Origin: Anastatus disparis
Taxonomy: Eukaryota > Arthropoda > Insecta > Hymenoptera > Eupelmidae
Assembly (NCBI GenBank): GCA_017163975.1
Contig: JAFFSR010000366.1
Coordinates: 744,001 to 808,000, forward strand
Length of the DNA: 64,000 nucleotides
Direction: 5' to 3'
A program made the position numbers and the translations under genes. This document shows, piece after piece, positions 24,075 through 35,252 of this stretch. The notes beneath the pieces were generated by a model. That model ran no database searches and was not told the origin of the DNA. It saw only the letters and a list, made by a program, of their open reading frames with translations. The first letter of the stretch is position 1; every line of letters starts with the position of its first letter.

Positions 24075-24549
24075 ATATAACTAGTATGTGTATGTATGCA
24101 TGTGTATGTGTGTATGTGTATGTGTATGATAAAGGTGCACGTGTGTATATGTATGTATGTATGTATGTGACAATAATGCAAAAGATATTCACGTATGAAA
24201 AAAGAAGTCATAATTCTTCACTTTAATAGAATAGTAGTAATAGTAATAATTTGAATTGATTATTTTATTAAGCACATATTCTTTTAGTAACAAAGACAAA
24301 ATTTTTCTATTAAAATGGGTCTAATCTAAATATATTTTCGAATGGCACCATAATACGATTTGATTTTAAGAGATGCATAAGTACCGATGGTATAAGTTTA
24401 TGATTCTACATACTGGTAAGGTTGTTAATTTAAAGTTTAATCGAATTGAAGTTGTTAATTTTCATAAAATATTTATGAATCCATACATTTTAATTCTAAA
24501 TTATTGAAATTATAAAAATTATAGTGCATGGAATAGTTTTTAGAATTAT

Positions 24550-25078
24550 TAATCTCGTCGTACGCCTTCATATATACCTCGGTATTTAAAAATATAGAAA
24601 TATGTTTATAATGAAAAAATTTATAGATTTAATAATTTAAGTGAATGATAAATAATTTATTAATGCTATAGACATTAATGAGATCTTAGTACTCGAGATC
24701 TCATACTTATTATTGATGCATAATATTCTACATTTATATGACAATTGTATTTTTTAAGTAATGTTGAATTATATGGTACTAACATTGAGTTATCAACTTT
24801 TATTTGTTGTTCGTCAATTTTTATATTATAATAATAGTTTTTTGATTTCCTATTCTTCATTTTGCATTTTGGGAAAACCATTATCTTTAAAAATAATTAA
24901 ATTACAAAACATATTTGAAAAAATTTTTTTAAATTTACTATTTCTTAAATCATAACAAAGTGTCTCTGGACCATGTAACATATATTTCAACATAAATGAA
25001 TCTTTCTCGACGTTAATTAAATTAAATATTGGGGGTTGGCGAGCGGAGCGAGTAGTGGGATACCTCCCTTGTATATAT
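24550..25078 (-). mobile_element. Helitron-derived fragment
   Basis: 24675-24881 (minus) encodes VDNSMLVPYN and KYNCHINVEYYASI, matching the conserved RepHel segment also present at 57400-57560. The 24960 area repeats GGACCATGTAACATAT found at 57700. The plus-strand edge at 25030-25078 carries GGCGAGCGGAGCGAG and CCTCCCTTG, like the Helitron 3' blocks at 9938 and 53110 but in the opposite orientation. It is probably two Helitron pieces joined. Confidence 0.6.
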
Positions 25079-25548
25079 ATATATATAAAATATTTAACTT
25101 GTCCGAACCTGTAAAAATAATTTGATTTTTAATCCTCCAACGTAGCAAGAAATACATCAGTTTTGTGAGAACCGCTGAGTTGTGAGTTCGAAATTCAATA
25201 TTCTTAATAATCTTTTAATAATTATTAACAATTTATTAAAAATTTTATATAAAATATCGTCAGCATGTTCATAATTAAAACTCGGATTGCCATTATTTCG
25301 CTTACGGGAAGGAGGGACTTTTTTCTTTAAGGCGTGTGTTATGCAACCTCATTCGTCTCTCGTGTCGCGCTTATCAAACTTGGCCTTTGTACGTTACATA
25401 CTTTATACTAATTTGCATACGTACTTAAACTATTAATAAATATTGATATTAGGTAATATCCTTAATATATAAATTGTGCATTATTTCATTACATACACAT
25501 CTACTGTCAAAATAACGGATGGTATACCTCTTTATTTTTCATAATAGC

Positions 25549-25603
<55 letters not shown>

Positions 25604-25790
25604 ACAGACATATCTAAGAATGTATATATTTTATACAGATTTTTGAGTACACATAGTATGTCTCATGTATGTATGTATAGACATACATATTAGAGATATC
25701 TTGATATTTAATAAAATTTCCACTATACATTATATTGTACATATAAAATGAAGAAGCAACATTACATTTGAGTAATAATAATTATAAAAG
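25079..25790. other. Unassigned AT-rich stretch with (TA)n at 25551-25602
   Basis: A long TA microsatellite and TATGTATGTATAGACATACATA-type tracts; no gene recognised. The 3' untranslated end of the following LINE may extend into it. Confidence 0.6.
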
Positions 25791-26280
25791 TAAAAAATAA
25801 AAGAGAAAAGAATAAACACTTTAAAGATGAGGCCTCAAAAGAGGAGTAAGTCCACTCTCAGAGGAAATGAAGAAGCTGAATAAGGAAGATTTAAAGAGAG
25901 TAGGAGAGACAGAGGATCTAATAATAGAGGGAAGGTAATTCCAGAGACAAGAAAAAGAGACGGTGAATGATTTAAAGTAAAGTTCAGTTGGAGGATACGG
26001 GATGACCAGCGGCTTCAATTCATCCCTCTTTTGTCGCGATGGCAGGTTCCAAATATACCTATCAAAAAGATAAGAAGGAGATTTAGAGTGAAAAACAGAA
26101 TATAATAAAGATACTGTAAAATAATGTCTTCTAGCACAAGTGGAGAGCCAATCTAGGGAGAGCGTATACGGAGTAATATGCTTAGACTTTCTCACATCAC
26201 AGACATAACGCACACCAGAGTTAAAGACACACTGAAGCTTGAGATCAAGTTCCCCAAAAAGATCACTGTATATTGCAACG
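25790..26280 (-). pseudogene. LINE ORF2 C-terminus (3' part of a split LINE)
   Basis: The minus-strand frame reads IYSDLFGELDLKLQCVFNSG, then VRYVCDVRK, HITPYTLSLDWL, RRHYFTVSLL, and ends FFISSESGLTPLLRP and a stop at about 25821. This is the region after the palm/thumb of a non-LTR reverse transcriptase. The upstream part continues at 32658-34557; the join is interrupted by the 26281-32653 insertion. It is open here except at the break. Confidence 0.8.
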
Positions 26281-26419
26281 ATTATTCATAATCGTGCAGA
26301 CAGGATATTCAAATCTCCCGTGAGGCACGATAGTAACAGGCTCAACCGCCAGGTGCCGTCAGTTTTTGCTGCTCCCACAAGAGGAACAGCGAGCTCGAGG
26401 AGATATAAGAGCTAAGGCT

Positions 26420-27310
26420 CAACGAAGAGTCGAGGCATTGGGTACTGTGCTCTCTCTCTCTCTCTCTCTCTTAGCCGAGTGCGCTCGCTGGCCTAGAGAG
26501 AGAAAGCAGTATACAGTACTGGCTTTCTTATATGAGGCTCCTATGCCTTGTAAGAAAAGCCACTCTCTCTCGCTCGCTCTAATGTATCAAACCATTAGAA
26601 GCAAGTCGAGACGCAATTAATCTTTGCCGAGTGTGCTTGCTGGCTTAGATGAAATGCGACCGAGAGAACCGCCAATGCACTTCCGCACCGCCGTACCGCT
26701 GTACCGCCGTACCGCCCGTCCTGTAAATAGTAGATTAGTTTAACTTAATATAAGATCATTTTAGTCTGTAACACCGAGCCGCCGTACCAGCCGTTTTGTA
26801 AATAGTAATTTTTAATTAATTAATTGTTAATTAATATTTGATATTAAGGGTGATTTACACCGAACCGTTATATACCGCCGAGCCGCCGCGCCGATCCGTA
26901 TATAAGACATTTTGTCTAAGATTAGTTCATAGTAATTTTAAGGTGTTTTTTCACCTATTATAACTGTAGTATTAAGTTAGTATTAAGGGTGCTTCCCACC
27001 TATTGCCGCCGCCGGAAAGAGGCAAGCTAAGATTTCTCTAACCACGTGTGGTTGTCGCGTATTAGAGAATCACAGGCCTTCAGTCATATTCCGCGTTACC
27101 GCATTAAGGGTATCATCCACCCACCGTTACTATGTTAGTTTATTAACATTATAATTATTATGATTTTGTTTGTTCATTAAAACCGTCCAGGCCGTTAACC
27201 GCCGTTAGTCTAATTCGACTATTATTAAATATAAAGTTAATTTCAATTATTTTTAATTCCATTTATTTCCGTCGCCAACAAGAGGCGCATAAAGCCGTCA
27301 AGTGGCATAT
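26420..27310. other. CT/GA repeats and CCGCCG-rich noncoding stretch
   Basis: 26449-26471 is (CT)n and 26560-26580 CTCTCTCGCTCGCTC. From 26680 the phrases ACCGCCGTACCG, CCGAGCCGCCG and TGTAAATAGTA recur several times at irregular spacing (26680-27210). No open frame stands out. It lies in the outer part of the insertion. Confidence 0.6.
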
Positions 27311-28028
27311 ATTAAATTCAATCTTCATTTCTTTGTATTTGACGCGTCCATATTAGGTTAGTTATTTTGATTTATATAAATTAGGTTAGTTTATTACTTT
27401 TCACTACACAGGCCCACGAAATGAAAAAAAATGTCTGAACTTTTGACCGGACATACATATTCCCATGTATTTTTCGACGCTGAATCCGAATCTTTAATAA
27501 AAATATAGGGTTTTCCTTCCTTTTTTCAGAGTTTTATTGAAAAAACCTCATTTTTTACGGTTTTTTGCGGTTTTTCGAGTCTAGAAAGAACAAATCATGA
27601 GATACGGTTAATTGGACTTCAAAATCGAATTCTACGGGAAAAAATACACGGGAAACCATACCTTCAAATTTTTTTAACGCGACTCTAGTCCTCTGTATGG
27701 GGCTGAAAAGATGAGGATATCGGTAAAAGTCGAAATTTTGCCTAAAATGGATTTAAACAATATTAAAATTTAATCATGCGTCTTTTGAAGAGTCGATAAA
27801 CATTGGAAATACTATCCTGGGGGTTTTTCAGATTGCTGATCATGAATTTGAAGTCAGATTGTGTAAAAACTACTTCTAGAGGGCGGTGACAAGAACTGTA
27901 TATGGTAAATTTATCGATTTTTTAAAAATTTTACGTCTGAAATACTAATTTTAGAGTCTTTCACAGCATTGACTGTAAATTCAAGATATTAACTTAGCCT
28001 ATTGTGTACGTTAAACTTAACATTTTGT

Positions 28029-29921
28029 CTATGTTTGTCTCTCTCTCTCTCTCTCTTCCGATGTTTTTTTAAATTGGCTTACGCTTACGTACACGTTTCT
28101 CTTCGAATGACCGATGTAGTGGATTTCTGACACGTTTTTGTCCTTTTTCGCAGCTGTTTCTCTTTTTATCATCCAGCAGTAATCTGCTAACATGTTGATA
28201 CCCCAGTTTCCTTGAAATCTACGTTCAAACTCCTTTAAATCTTGGTGAAATCGTTCACCATGCTCTTCACTAAAGTCTCCGTTATTTTCAGGAAACTGAT
28301 CAACGTGTGAATCAAGAAAATGAAGTTTTAAGTTCATTAGACAACCCAATTTTTCAAAATTACGTACCATTCTTTTCACAATAGCTTTATAATTCGTGTC
28401 TTTGGCATTACCCAAAAATTTCGTCGATACCTCTTTAAAACTTAACCATGCTGCCTTTTCAACATCAGTCATGCTTTGTTCAAAGTTTTCGTCTCTAAAT
28501 AAAATTCGGATTTCGGGACCATCAAAAATACCTTCATTTAATTTAGCATCAGATTTATGGGGAAATACTTTGCTTATATATTGGAAGCATTGACCGTCCT
28601 TGTCCAAAGCTTTAACTAATTGCTTTATCAATCCAAGCTTTATATGCAGAGGCGGTATCAAAATTTTCGAAGGATTAACGAGTGGATCTTTTATAACATT
28701 CTGTTTTCCAGGTTCAAACGATTCTCTTGATGGCCAAATTTTCTTTTTATAGTGTTTTTCTCTATCTCTGCTATCAAACATGCATAAATAACATGGGTAC
28801 TTCGTAAATCCAGATTGTTGTCCAAGTATCATAGATAAAATCTTTAAATCGCCACATATTTGCCATTTATGTTCTCTATATTTTATTTTCGTTAAAAGTA
28901 GTTCAAGATTGGAATACTCTTCTTTAAGTACTGTTGAATGTGCTAATGGTATAGGAGCATATTTATTTGTGATATTGAGGAGTACTGCTTTAAGGCTGCG
29001 CTTTGATGAATCAATGAATAGTCGCCAATTTTCAGGTTTGTATATGTTGGGTTTCAATTCATCAATAAGACCTTTCACGTCCGTGCAATAAACCATATTA
29101 GAATCATTCTTGAAATAATTTCTAAAGCGCTCTTCTCGATTACGATATGCACATACTTTAGTACCCTTTGTCAACATATTTCGTCTCTTAAACTCTGAAG
29201 CCATAAACTCTGATTGTTCCTTAGATAAACCACTCTTTCTAAATAAATCGTTCAGACTTTTTTGATCAAACTTTTCAACAGTTCGTTCTTCACCCTTAGG
29301 AATATACTCTTCATCACTATCCAGAGAATGTTCTTCAGGTGAACTTAGATCTTCTTCATTTGATGAGCTTCCGTCTGCGGCAATCAGATTTTCAGTTGTT
29401 TCATCTGTCGAGTTTTCATCTACATTTAGATTTCCTAAGCCTGTTGTAAAACTATCTCTCGAATCTTTATTTTCAAAAATATCTATAAAATTCTTGGATG
29501 GAAATTCTATACAAGAAGTATTAGGATATACTATTCCTTTTTTCTGTATCTTGTCTAAACCTTGTATCTTTGTTAAACAAAAATAGCAATCATTTTCATC
29601 TTTTGGTTCCTTCCACTTTGTAGGTATAGTAAATTTTAATTTGGACCTAGCCTGACTGGTGTTGTATCGATTCATCATGGCATAACATGAAGCACATATA
29701 TAATGAGGAACCCAAATTTTATCCTGTTGAGAAATCTCAATATCAAAACATTTTTGATAGATAAAATTAATATTATCTGTGATTTTTCTTTTGTTTCGTT
29801 GTCCAATATATTCTGAACATACATAACAGAAATTATCTTGAGATCCATTACACGTATGGTTAAAACTGTTATTGGATGTACCAGCGCAGTTTAAAAAAGG
29901 TTGAAAATTTGAATTAGCCAT
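28029..29921 (-). CDS. Transposase-like protein of an unnamed insect repeat family, 630 aa, open
   Basis: The reading frame is unbroken from ATG (29921) to a stop in a CT-rich run (28029). The N-terminus has two Cys pairs (CYVC at 32-35, CASC at 76-79) and DCYFC near 111-115, suggesting zinc binding. Residues 180-215 are acidic. The conserved core has RLFIDSSKRS (Asp about 304), GDLKILSMILGQQSG (Asp about 358), YPCYLCMFDSRD (Cys 377 and 380), PPLHIKLGL (His about 426), EEHGERFHQDLK (Glu about 556) and MLADYCW. From memory this matches proteins common as uncharacterised multicopy genes in arthropod genomes. The D...D...C-x2-C...H...E layout resembles DDE transposases with an inserted Cys/His motif, and its place inside CAC-ended inverted repeats supports a transposase. 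The catalytic assignment is inference. It may still be expressed. Confidence 0.85.
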   Translation of the reverse strand: MANSNFQPFLNCAGTSNNSFNHTCNGSQDNFCYVCSEYIGQRNKRKITDNINFIYQKCFDIEISQQDKIWVPHYICASCYAMMNRYNTSQARSKLKFTIPTKWKEPKDENDCYFCLTKIQGLDKIQKKGIVYPNTSCIEFPSKNFIDIFENKDSRDSFTTGLGNLNVDENSTDETTENLIAADGSSSNEEDLSSPEEHSLDSDEEYIPKGEERTVEKFDQKSLNDLFRKSGLSKEQSEFMASEFKRRNMLTKGTKVCAYRNREERFRNYFKNDSNMVYCTDVKGLIDELKPNIYKPENWRLFIDSSKRSLKAVLLNITNKYAPIPLAHSTVLKEEYSNLELLLTKIKYREHKWQICGDLKILSMILGQQSGFTKYPCYLCMFDSRDREKHYKKKIWPSRESFEPGKQNVIKDPLVNPSKILIPPLHIKLGLIKQLVKALDKDGQCFQYISKVFPHKSDAKLNEGIFDGPEIRILFRDENFEQSMTDVEKAAWLSFKEVSTKFLGNAKDTNYKAIVKRMVRNFEKLGCLMNLKLHFLDSHVDQFPENNGDFSEEHGERFHQDLKEFERRFQGNWGINMLADYCWMIKRETAAKKDKNVSEIHYIGHSKRNVYVSVSQFKKTSEERERERQT

Positions 29922-30248
29922 ATTGTTGAATTAAACCCCACACACTAGGAATCCTGTTCCGATCGCAGGTGAGTCCGCCGTCCTAGGGGTGATAACTCTC
30001 ATACCTCCCCAGGCCTAAGTATGAGAGCTTTCCGACTTTGACGAGGACAATGTCAACTCGTCGTCGGACACACTACGGCATCATTCTCACATCCTAGTGC
30101 TCCCCTGCAGGACAGCGCGCCTTCGCTGGGTTCGTTACTGCAAAGTATTGAGTACACCGAATCATTCTACACATCCCATTTTCAGGGCAGTTGTCATCGT
30201 GACCAATACTTCGCAGCAGCAGGTTTTTTTAGGTACCCTTATAGAGTA

Positions 30249-30287
<39 letters not shown>

Positions 30288-30480
30288 CTTTGGAAAAAGA
30301 TCATAAGTCCCATTCGTTTATAAACAATGCTTTAAGATCAATGACATTGTACAACAGTGATTAACTGAACGGAGCTTTAAAATGAAACCGAATTCATTTC
30401 TAAACAACAGTACCCAGTTTTACAACAGAATAAGTATAAATAAAAATTGACAGATCAAATTGTCTCTGACACAAACACAC
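29922..30480. other. Spacer of the palindrome, GC-richer block plus (TA)n
   Basis: 29940-30230 is GC-richer than its surroundings with an inverted pair (ACTCTCATACCTC/GTATGAGAG, 29995-30030). 30251-30286 is (TA)n. 30287-30480 is unique to the right copy and leads without a start codon into its truncated gene. No gene is recognised. Confidence 0.6.
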
Positions 30481-31852
30481 CAAATGAAGAAGATCTAAGT
30501 TCACCTGAAGAACATTCTCTGGATAGTGATGAAGAGTATATTCCTAAGGGTGAAGAACGAACTGTTGAAAAGTTTGATCAAAAAAGTCTGAACGATTTAT
30601 TTAGAAAGAGTGGTTTATCTAAGGAACAATCAGAGTTTATGGCTTCAGAGTTTAAGAGACGAAATATGTTGACAAAGGGTACTAAAGTATGTGCATATCG
30701 TAATCGAGAAGAGCGCTTTAGAAATTATTTCAAGAATGATTCTAATATGGTTTATTGCACGGACGTGAAAGGTCTTATTGATGAATTGAAACCCAACATA
30801 TACAAACCTGAAAATTGGCGACTATTCATTGATTCATCAAAGCGCAGCCTTAAAGCAGTACTCCTCAATATCACAAATAAATATGCTCCTATACCATTAG
30901 CACATTCAACAGTACTTAAAGAAGAGTATTCCAATCTTGAACTACTTTTAACGAAAATAAAATATAGAGAACATAAATGGCAAATATGTGGCGATTTAAA
31001 GATTTTATCTATGATACTTGGACAACAATCTGGATTTACGAAGTACCCATGTTATTTATGCATGTTTGATAGCAGAGATAAGAGAAAACACTATAAAAAG
31101 AAAATTTGGCCATCAAGAGAATCGTTTGAACCTGGAAAACAGAATGTTATAAAAGATCCACTCGTTAATCCTTCGAAAATTTTGATACCGCCTCTGCATA
31201 TAAAGCTTGGATTGATAAAGCAATTAGTTAAAGCTTTGGACAAGGACGGTCAATGCTTCCAATATATAAGCAAAGTATTTCCCCATAAATCTGATGCTAA
31301 ATTAAATGAAGGTATTTTTGATGGTCCTGAAATCCGAATTTTATTTAGAGACGAAAACTTTGAACAAAGCATGACTGATGTTGAAAAGGCAGCATGGTTA
31401 AGTTTTAAAGAGGTATCGACGAAATTTTGGGGTAATGCAAAGACACGAATTATAAAGCTATTGTGAAAAGAATGGTACGTAATTTTGAAAAATTGGGTTG
31501 TCTAATGAACTTAAAACTTCATTTTCTTGATTCACACGTTGATCAGTTTCCTGAAAATAACGGAGACTCTAGTGAAGAGCATGGTGAACGATTTCACCAA
31601 GATTTAAAGGAGTTTGAACGTAGATTTCAAGGAAACTGGGGTATCAACATGTTAGCAGATTACTGCTGGATGATAAAAAGAGAAACAGCTGCGAAAAAGG
31701 ACAAAAACGTGTCAGAAATCCACTACATCGGTCATTCGAAGAGAAACGTGTACGTAAGCGTAAGCCAATTTAAAAAAACATCGGAAGAGAGAGAGAGAGA
31801 GAGAGAGACAAACATAGACAAAATGTTAAGTTTAACGTACACAATAGGCTAA
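30481..31852 (+). pseudogene. Second copy of the transposase-like gene, truncated and frameshifted
   Basis: Near-identical to codons 188-630 of the gene at 28029-29921, on the opposite strand. The first about 187 codons are missing: homology begins at NEEDLSSPEE (30483). Near 31438 one base is lost compared with the left copy (GCAAAGAC for GCCAAAGAC), turning GNAKDTNYK into GNAKTRIIK and a stop at 31464. The correct frame resumes at 31463 and runs to the GAGAGA end. The few other differences (for example DREKH to DKRKH, FLGN to FWGN) show that the two arms are very similar. Confidence 0.9.
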
Positions 31853-32443
31853 GTTAATATCTTGAATTTACAGTCAATGCTGTGAAAGACTCTAAAATTA
31901 GTATTTCAGACGTAAAATTTTTAAAAAATCGATAAATTTACCATATACAGTTCTTGTCACCGCCCTCTAGAAGTAGTTTTTACACAATCTGACTTCAAAT
32001 TCATGATCAGCAATCTGAAAAACCCCCAGGATAGTATTTCCAATGTTTATCGACTCTTCAAAAGACGCATGATTAAATTTTAATATTGTTTAAATCCATT
32101 TTAGGCAAAATTTCGACTTTTACCGATTTCCTCATCTTTTCAGCCCCATACAGAGGACTAGAATCGCGTTAAAAAAATTTGAAGGTATGGTTTCCCGTGT
32201 ATTTTTTCCCGTAGAATTCGATTTTGAAGTCCAATTAACCGTATCTCATGATTTGTTTTTTCTAGACTCGAAAAACCGCAAAAAAACCGTAAAAAATGAG
32301 GTTTTTTCAATAAAACTCTGAGAAAAGGTAGGAAAACCCTATATTTTTATTACAGATTCGGATTCAGCGTCGAAAAATACATGGGAATATGTATGTCCGG
32401 TCAAAAGTTCAGACATTTTTTTTCATTTTGTGGGCCTGTGCTA

Positions 32444-32653
32444 TTATTGTTATACGTCGTTGTATTATATGAGTATTAGAGAACAATAAAGCTCTGGTAC
32501 TCCCTAGCATAAACAAACGTGTCAACCCTTTTACTATCCTTCATCTTTCCACCGTCCGTCCTAACCGACCTCCTGCCCCGAACCCTGGTCACTCACTGAA
32601 GCGTCTGGCAACAGGAGGTAAAGACGTAATATTTCCCACCCGCGGGAAATAAA
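32444..32653. other. Right outer part of the 6.4-kb insertion
   Basis: Noncoding, GC-richer, with GAACAATAAAGCTCTGG (possible polyadenylation signal) and CCCGCGGG near the end. It looks like the end of a retroelement, but no partner repeat is seen at 26281. Confidence 0.4.
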
Positions 32654-32657
32654 AACG

Positions 32658-34557
32658 TTACAATATCAAACAGCAATAACCGATAAGAGGAAAAATATGA
32701 GCCTGGACAAGATGTTTACGTAACTGAAAGAGGGTACTAAAACGAAAGTAGTTCAAACGATAAAGAACAGAGTTAGCCTTTCTGCAGATGTAGGAGATAT
32801 GTTCCTTTTAGTTGAATTTAGAATCAATCTTGACACCCAAATTCCGCACACTGGATTCAAAAGGAATAAGGGTACCCTTGAATGGCACACCCGTTGAAGG
32901 GATACTCAAAAGCTCATTAATATAAAAATAGGAACCAATTATAATGGCCTTGGTTTTCGATACATTAAGACGCAAATAATTTACTTTAGCTTAATTAGAG
33001 ATCAATTCCGCCTGAGCACCCATTAATGAAGAGAAATGAGAAAGCTCTGCCAGAGGAAAGTGAACATAGATCTGTACGTCATCAGCATAAATAATATGAG
33101 AAACCCTGGGATCCAATCCTTAGCAGCATCATTAATGTATACAGAAAATGGAAGAGGGGCAAGAATAGACGCTTGTGGAACTCCCGTGTCAAGGTAACGA
33201 AACTTAGATCTAGAATCTCCACTACTCAAGACAGCCTGATTTCTATCAGAGAGATAAGACGCAAACCATCTAACCACCTCCAAGAGACAGTCAATATTAA
33301 GCAGTTTTCTAAGGAGAGTAACGTGACAAACAGTGTTTAAGGCCTTGCTGAAATCAAACAACAAGAGCAAGGTGACAAGGCGTCAATCCATAGCCTGTCG
33401 AATATCATCAGTCAGTTTCAAAAGTGCAGTCTGCGTACTGTGCAATGTCCTGAAACCAGTCTGTAAAGGGTCAAGTAACTGAGTATTAAGGTAGTCATAA
33501 AATTGCTAATGAACAAGGCGTTCAAGAACCTTGGACATGAAGGACAAAAGAGAGATAGACCGCATGTCATTTACTGACGAAGGAGAAAGAATCTTATTAA
33601 TAGCTAAGACTAGTAATTTCTTCCAGATAGCGGGAAAGACAGAAGAATTTAAGAGATTTATTGTAAAAATCTGTCAAGATAGGGCCAATAACCGGAAAGG
33701 AAGCCAAAATAAACGATTGAGATATACCATCAAAGCCCACTGCCTGTGAAGAAGAATAAGAGACCGCAGAAAAGACATCGCTCACTGAGATCTCCCTAAA
33801 ATGAAATAACGGCCTAAAACTGTTATCAACAGTTAAGTCACATAGGAAATCTTCAACTAAAGGCACATTGACATAAAGAGCAATATTGCTAAAGTGGTCG
33901 TTAAGTTCATCAGGAGAGAAACTGTGAGAAGAAATAGTACGTCCAGAGCAAATGCCAAGGTTCCTGAACTCCTTCCAGATTTGTCTCGAGTCAGTAAGTC
34001 GTGATAGTCTGTCATGGAAGTACATCAATTTAACAGTCTTAACCGGTTCATGAGCAAAGTCACGTGCAGTCCTATAATCCTGTAAATCTGTGCGAAGTCT
34101 AGTACGTCTGAAACGTCTGTAGAGCCTGTCCCTCTCAAGAATAAGCCGATTAAGATCAGGAGTAATCCAAGTGCTACGTCGTTTTCCCTGTCGAACCTCC
34201 TTGACTGGCACAAAACGAGAAATAGTTTGATTAAGATGAGAATAAAGGCAGCCAAGGCGATCCTCCAAAGAAACGAGCCAGCACACAAAGGACACTCAAT
34301 AGAACTAAGGTAGGACAATAAAGCAGGTTGATCGAATGATATGAATCTCGAAATGTAAAGTCATTCAGAATAGCCCTCAAGAGGGAAAACTTTACAGTAG
34401 CAGTCAGGAGATCATGACCATCTATAAAAGGCACGTCAGTCTTCCAGTAATCAGTCAGAATGTCATTGGCATCAACAACACATAGATTGAGCCAGGTATC
34501 AGACGAAGCTGTATGATGCGTAGAGCCATAGAACACAAAATATAAAGAATTATCCAA
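32658..34557 (-). pseudogene. LINE ORF2: endonuclease end, linker and reverse transcriptase, broken
   Basis: On the minus strand from 34557 the translation gives the end of the endonuclease (GSTHHTASSDTWLNLCVVDA), a linker (RSTWITPDLNRLILERDRLY, RQIWKEFRNLGI, FSPDELNDHF), then RT: LLLFDFSKALNTV (first catalytic block, with Asn where FDTV is usual), GVPQASILAPLPFSVYIND, and after a frame change IIYADDVQIYVHF near 33060-33100. The frame shifts several times (near 33600, 33370 and 33120). The 3' part continues at 25790-26280. The 5' end is lost at 34560, next to the inverted-repeat minisatellite element. Confidence 0.85.
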
Positions 34558-34574
34558 GAATTATCCATATTGTC

Positions 34575-34887
34575 ATAATTTAAGAGCCACCAATAAGGAG
34601 TTATGACAGTTTGAAATATACATTTTCATGTATAATTAATTTTCAATATGAAAAATAAATCATACATGAAAATATATATTTATATTCAATATGAAAAATA
34701 AATCATACATGAAAATACATATTTATATTCAATATGAAGAATAAATCATACATGAAGATATATATTTATATTCAATATGAAAAATAAATCATACATGAAA
34801 ATATATATTTATATTCAATATGAAAAATAAATCATACATGAAAATATATATTTCAAACTGTCATAACTCCTTATTGGTGGCTCTTTC
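34575..34887. mobile_element. Inverted-repeat element built round a 43-bp minisatellite
   Basis: About 36-bp inverted ends (AGAGCCACCAATAAGGAGTT at left, its complement at 34858-34885) enclose five tandem units of 43 bases, each starting TCAATATGAAAAATAAATCA (34653-34850). The units differ by a few bases. The sequence beside the left end (CATGTATAATTAATTTTCAA) is a partial inverted unit, so the whole can fold back. Noncoding. Confidence 0.85.
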
Positions 34888-35028
34888 TTACACAATCAAA
34901 AATTTATTTTGAAGTTAATAAAAAATGGAAGAAAATAAGCCCTCGAAAAGCAATTTCTGAAGTGACAAACAATGAGTTATTTCAATCACCATATAATACA
35001 TGTGAGAACCAATAAAAAAAGTGTGTGT

Positions 35029-35069
<41 letters not shown>

Positions 35070-35131
35070 ATTTAATTGTATTTTACAATAAGTTAAAAAA
35101 ATTTTCGAATTAATTTTTTTATTCTTTTTTT
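34888..35131. repeat. Short unassigned stretch with (GT)n at 35019-35064
   Basis: A GT microsatellite with one GA interruption; nothing else is recognised. Confidence 0.85.
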
Positions 35132-35252
35132 AGGGGCATTATGTACCGTCAAAACGCCTTCACGCTATCTTCTCAGAGGTCGTTGACCTTATGGTCAGTA
35201 ACCTTTGGGGTGGTAGAGTAAGGGTTTGTTTTGACGGTCCATGGTGCCCCAA
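35132..35252. mobile_element. 120-bp hairpin MITE
   Basis: Inverted ends GGGGCATTATGTACCGTCAA and (as complement) GGGGCACCATGGACCGTCAA of about 28 bases enclose a 60-base centre. A target duplication is not clear. Confidence 0.7.

Larger units (their letters stand above)
27404..32443. mobile_element. Palindromic CMC/CACTA-like DNA transposon, two copies head to head
   Basis: The two ends are perfect inverses at CACAGGCCCAC...GTGGGCCTGTG (27407 and 32440), flanked by CTA on both sides (27404-27406, 32441-32443). CAC-starting ends and a 3-bp duplication fit the CMC (CACTA/Mirage/Chapaev) group, which is an inference. The arms, 27407-29361 and 30481-32440, are nearly identical over about 1.96 kb in opposite orientation, each carrying the transposase-like gene pointing away from the centre. 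The 1.1-kb spacer holds the unique N-terminal part of the left gene and unrelated sequence. Confidence 0.85.
26277..32657. mobile_element. 6.4-kb insertion in a LINE, flanked by AACG
   Basis: The LINE reading frame stops at 26280 and resumes at 32658, and both edges carry AACG (26277-26280, 32654-32657), consistent with a 4-bp target duplication. The outer parts (26281-27406 and 32444-32653) are GC-richer and noncoding. They show no matching LTRs or inverted ends that I can see, although the right edge has LTR-like phrases (ACAATAAAGCTC). The inner 5 kb is the separate palindromic transposon. The nature of the outer element is unknown. Confidence 0.5.

Noticed and set aside
31463..31852. A separate 129-codon gene
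   Set aside because: It is the frameshifted continuation of the gene copy starting at 30481.
26281..32653. An LTR retrotransposon spanning the AACG-flanked insertion
   Set aside because: No pair of matching LTRs or TG...CA ends was found at the two edges.
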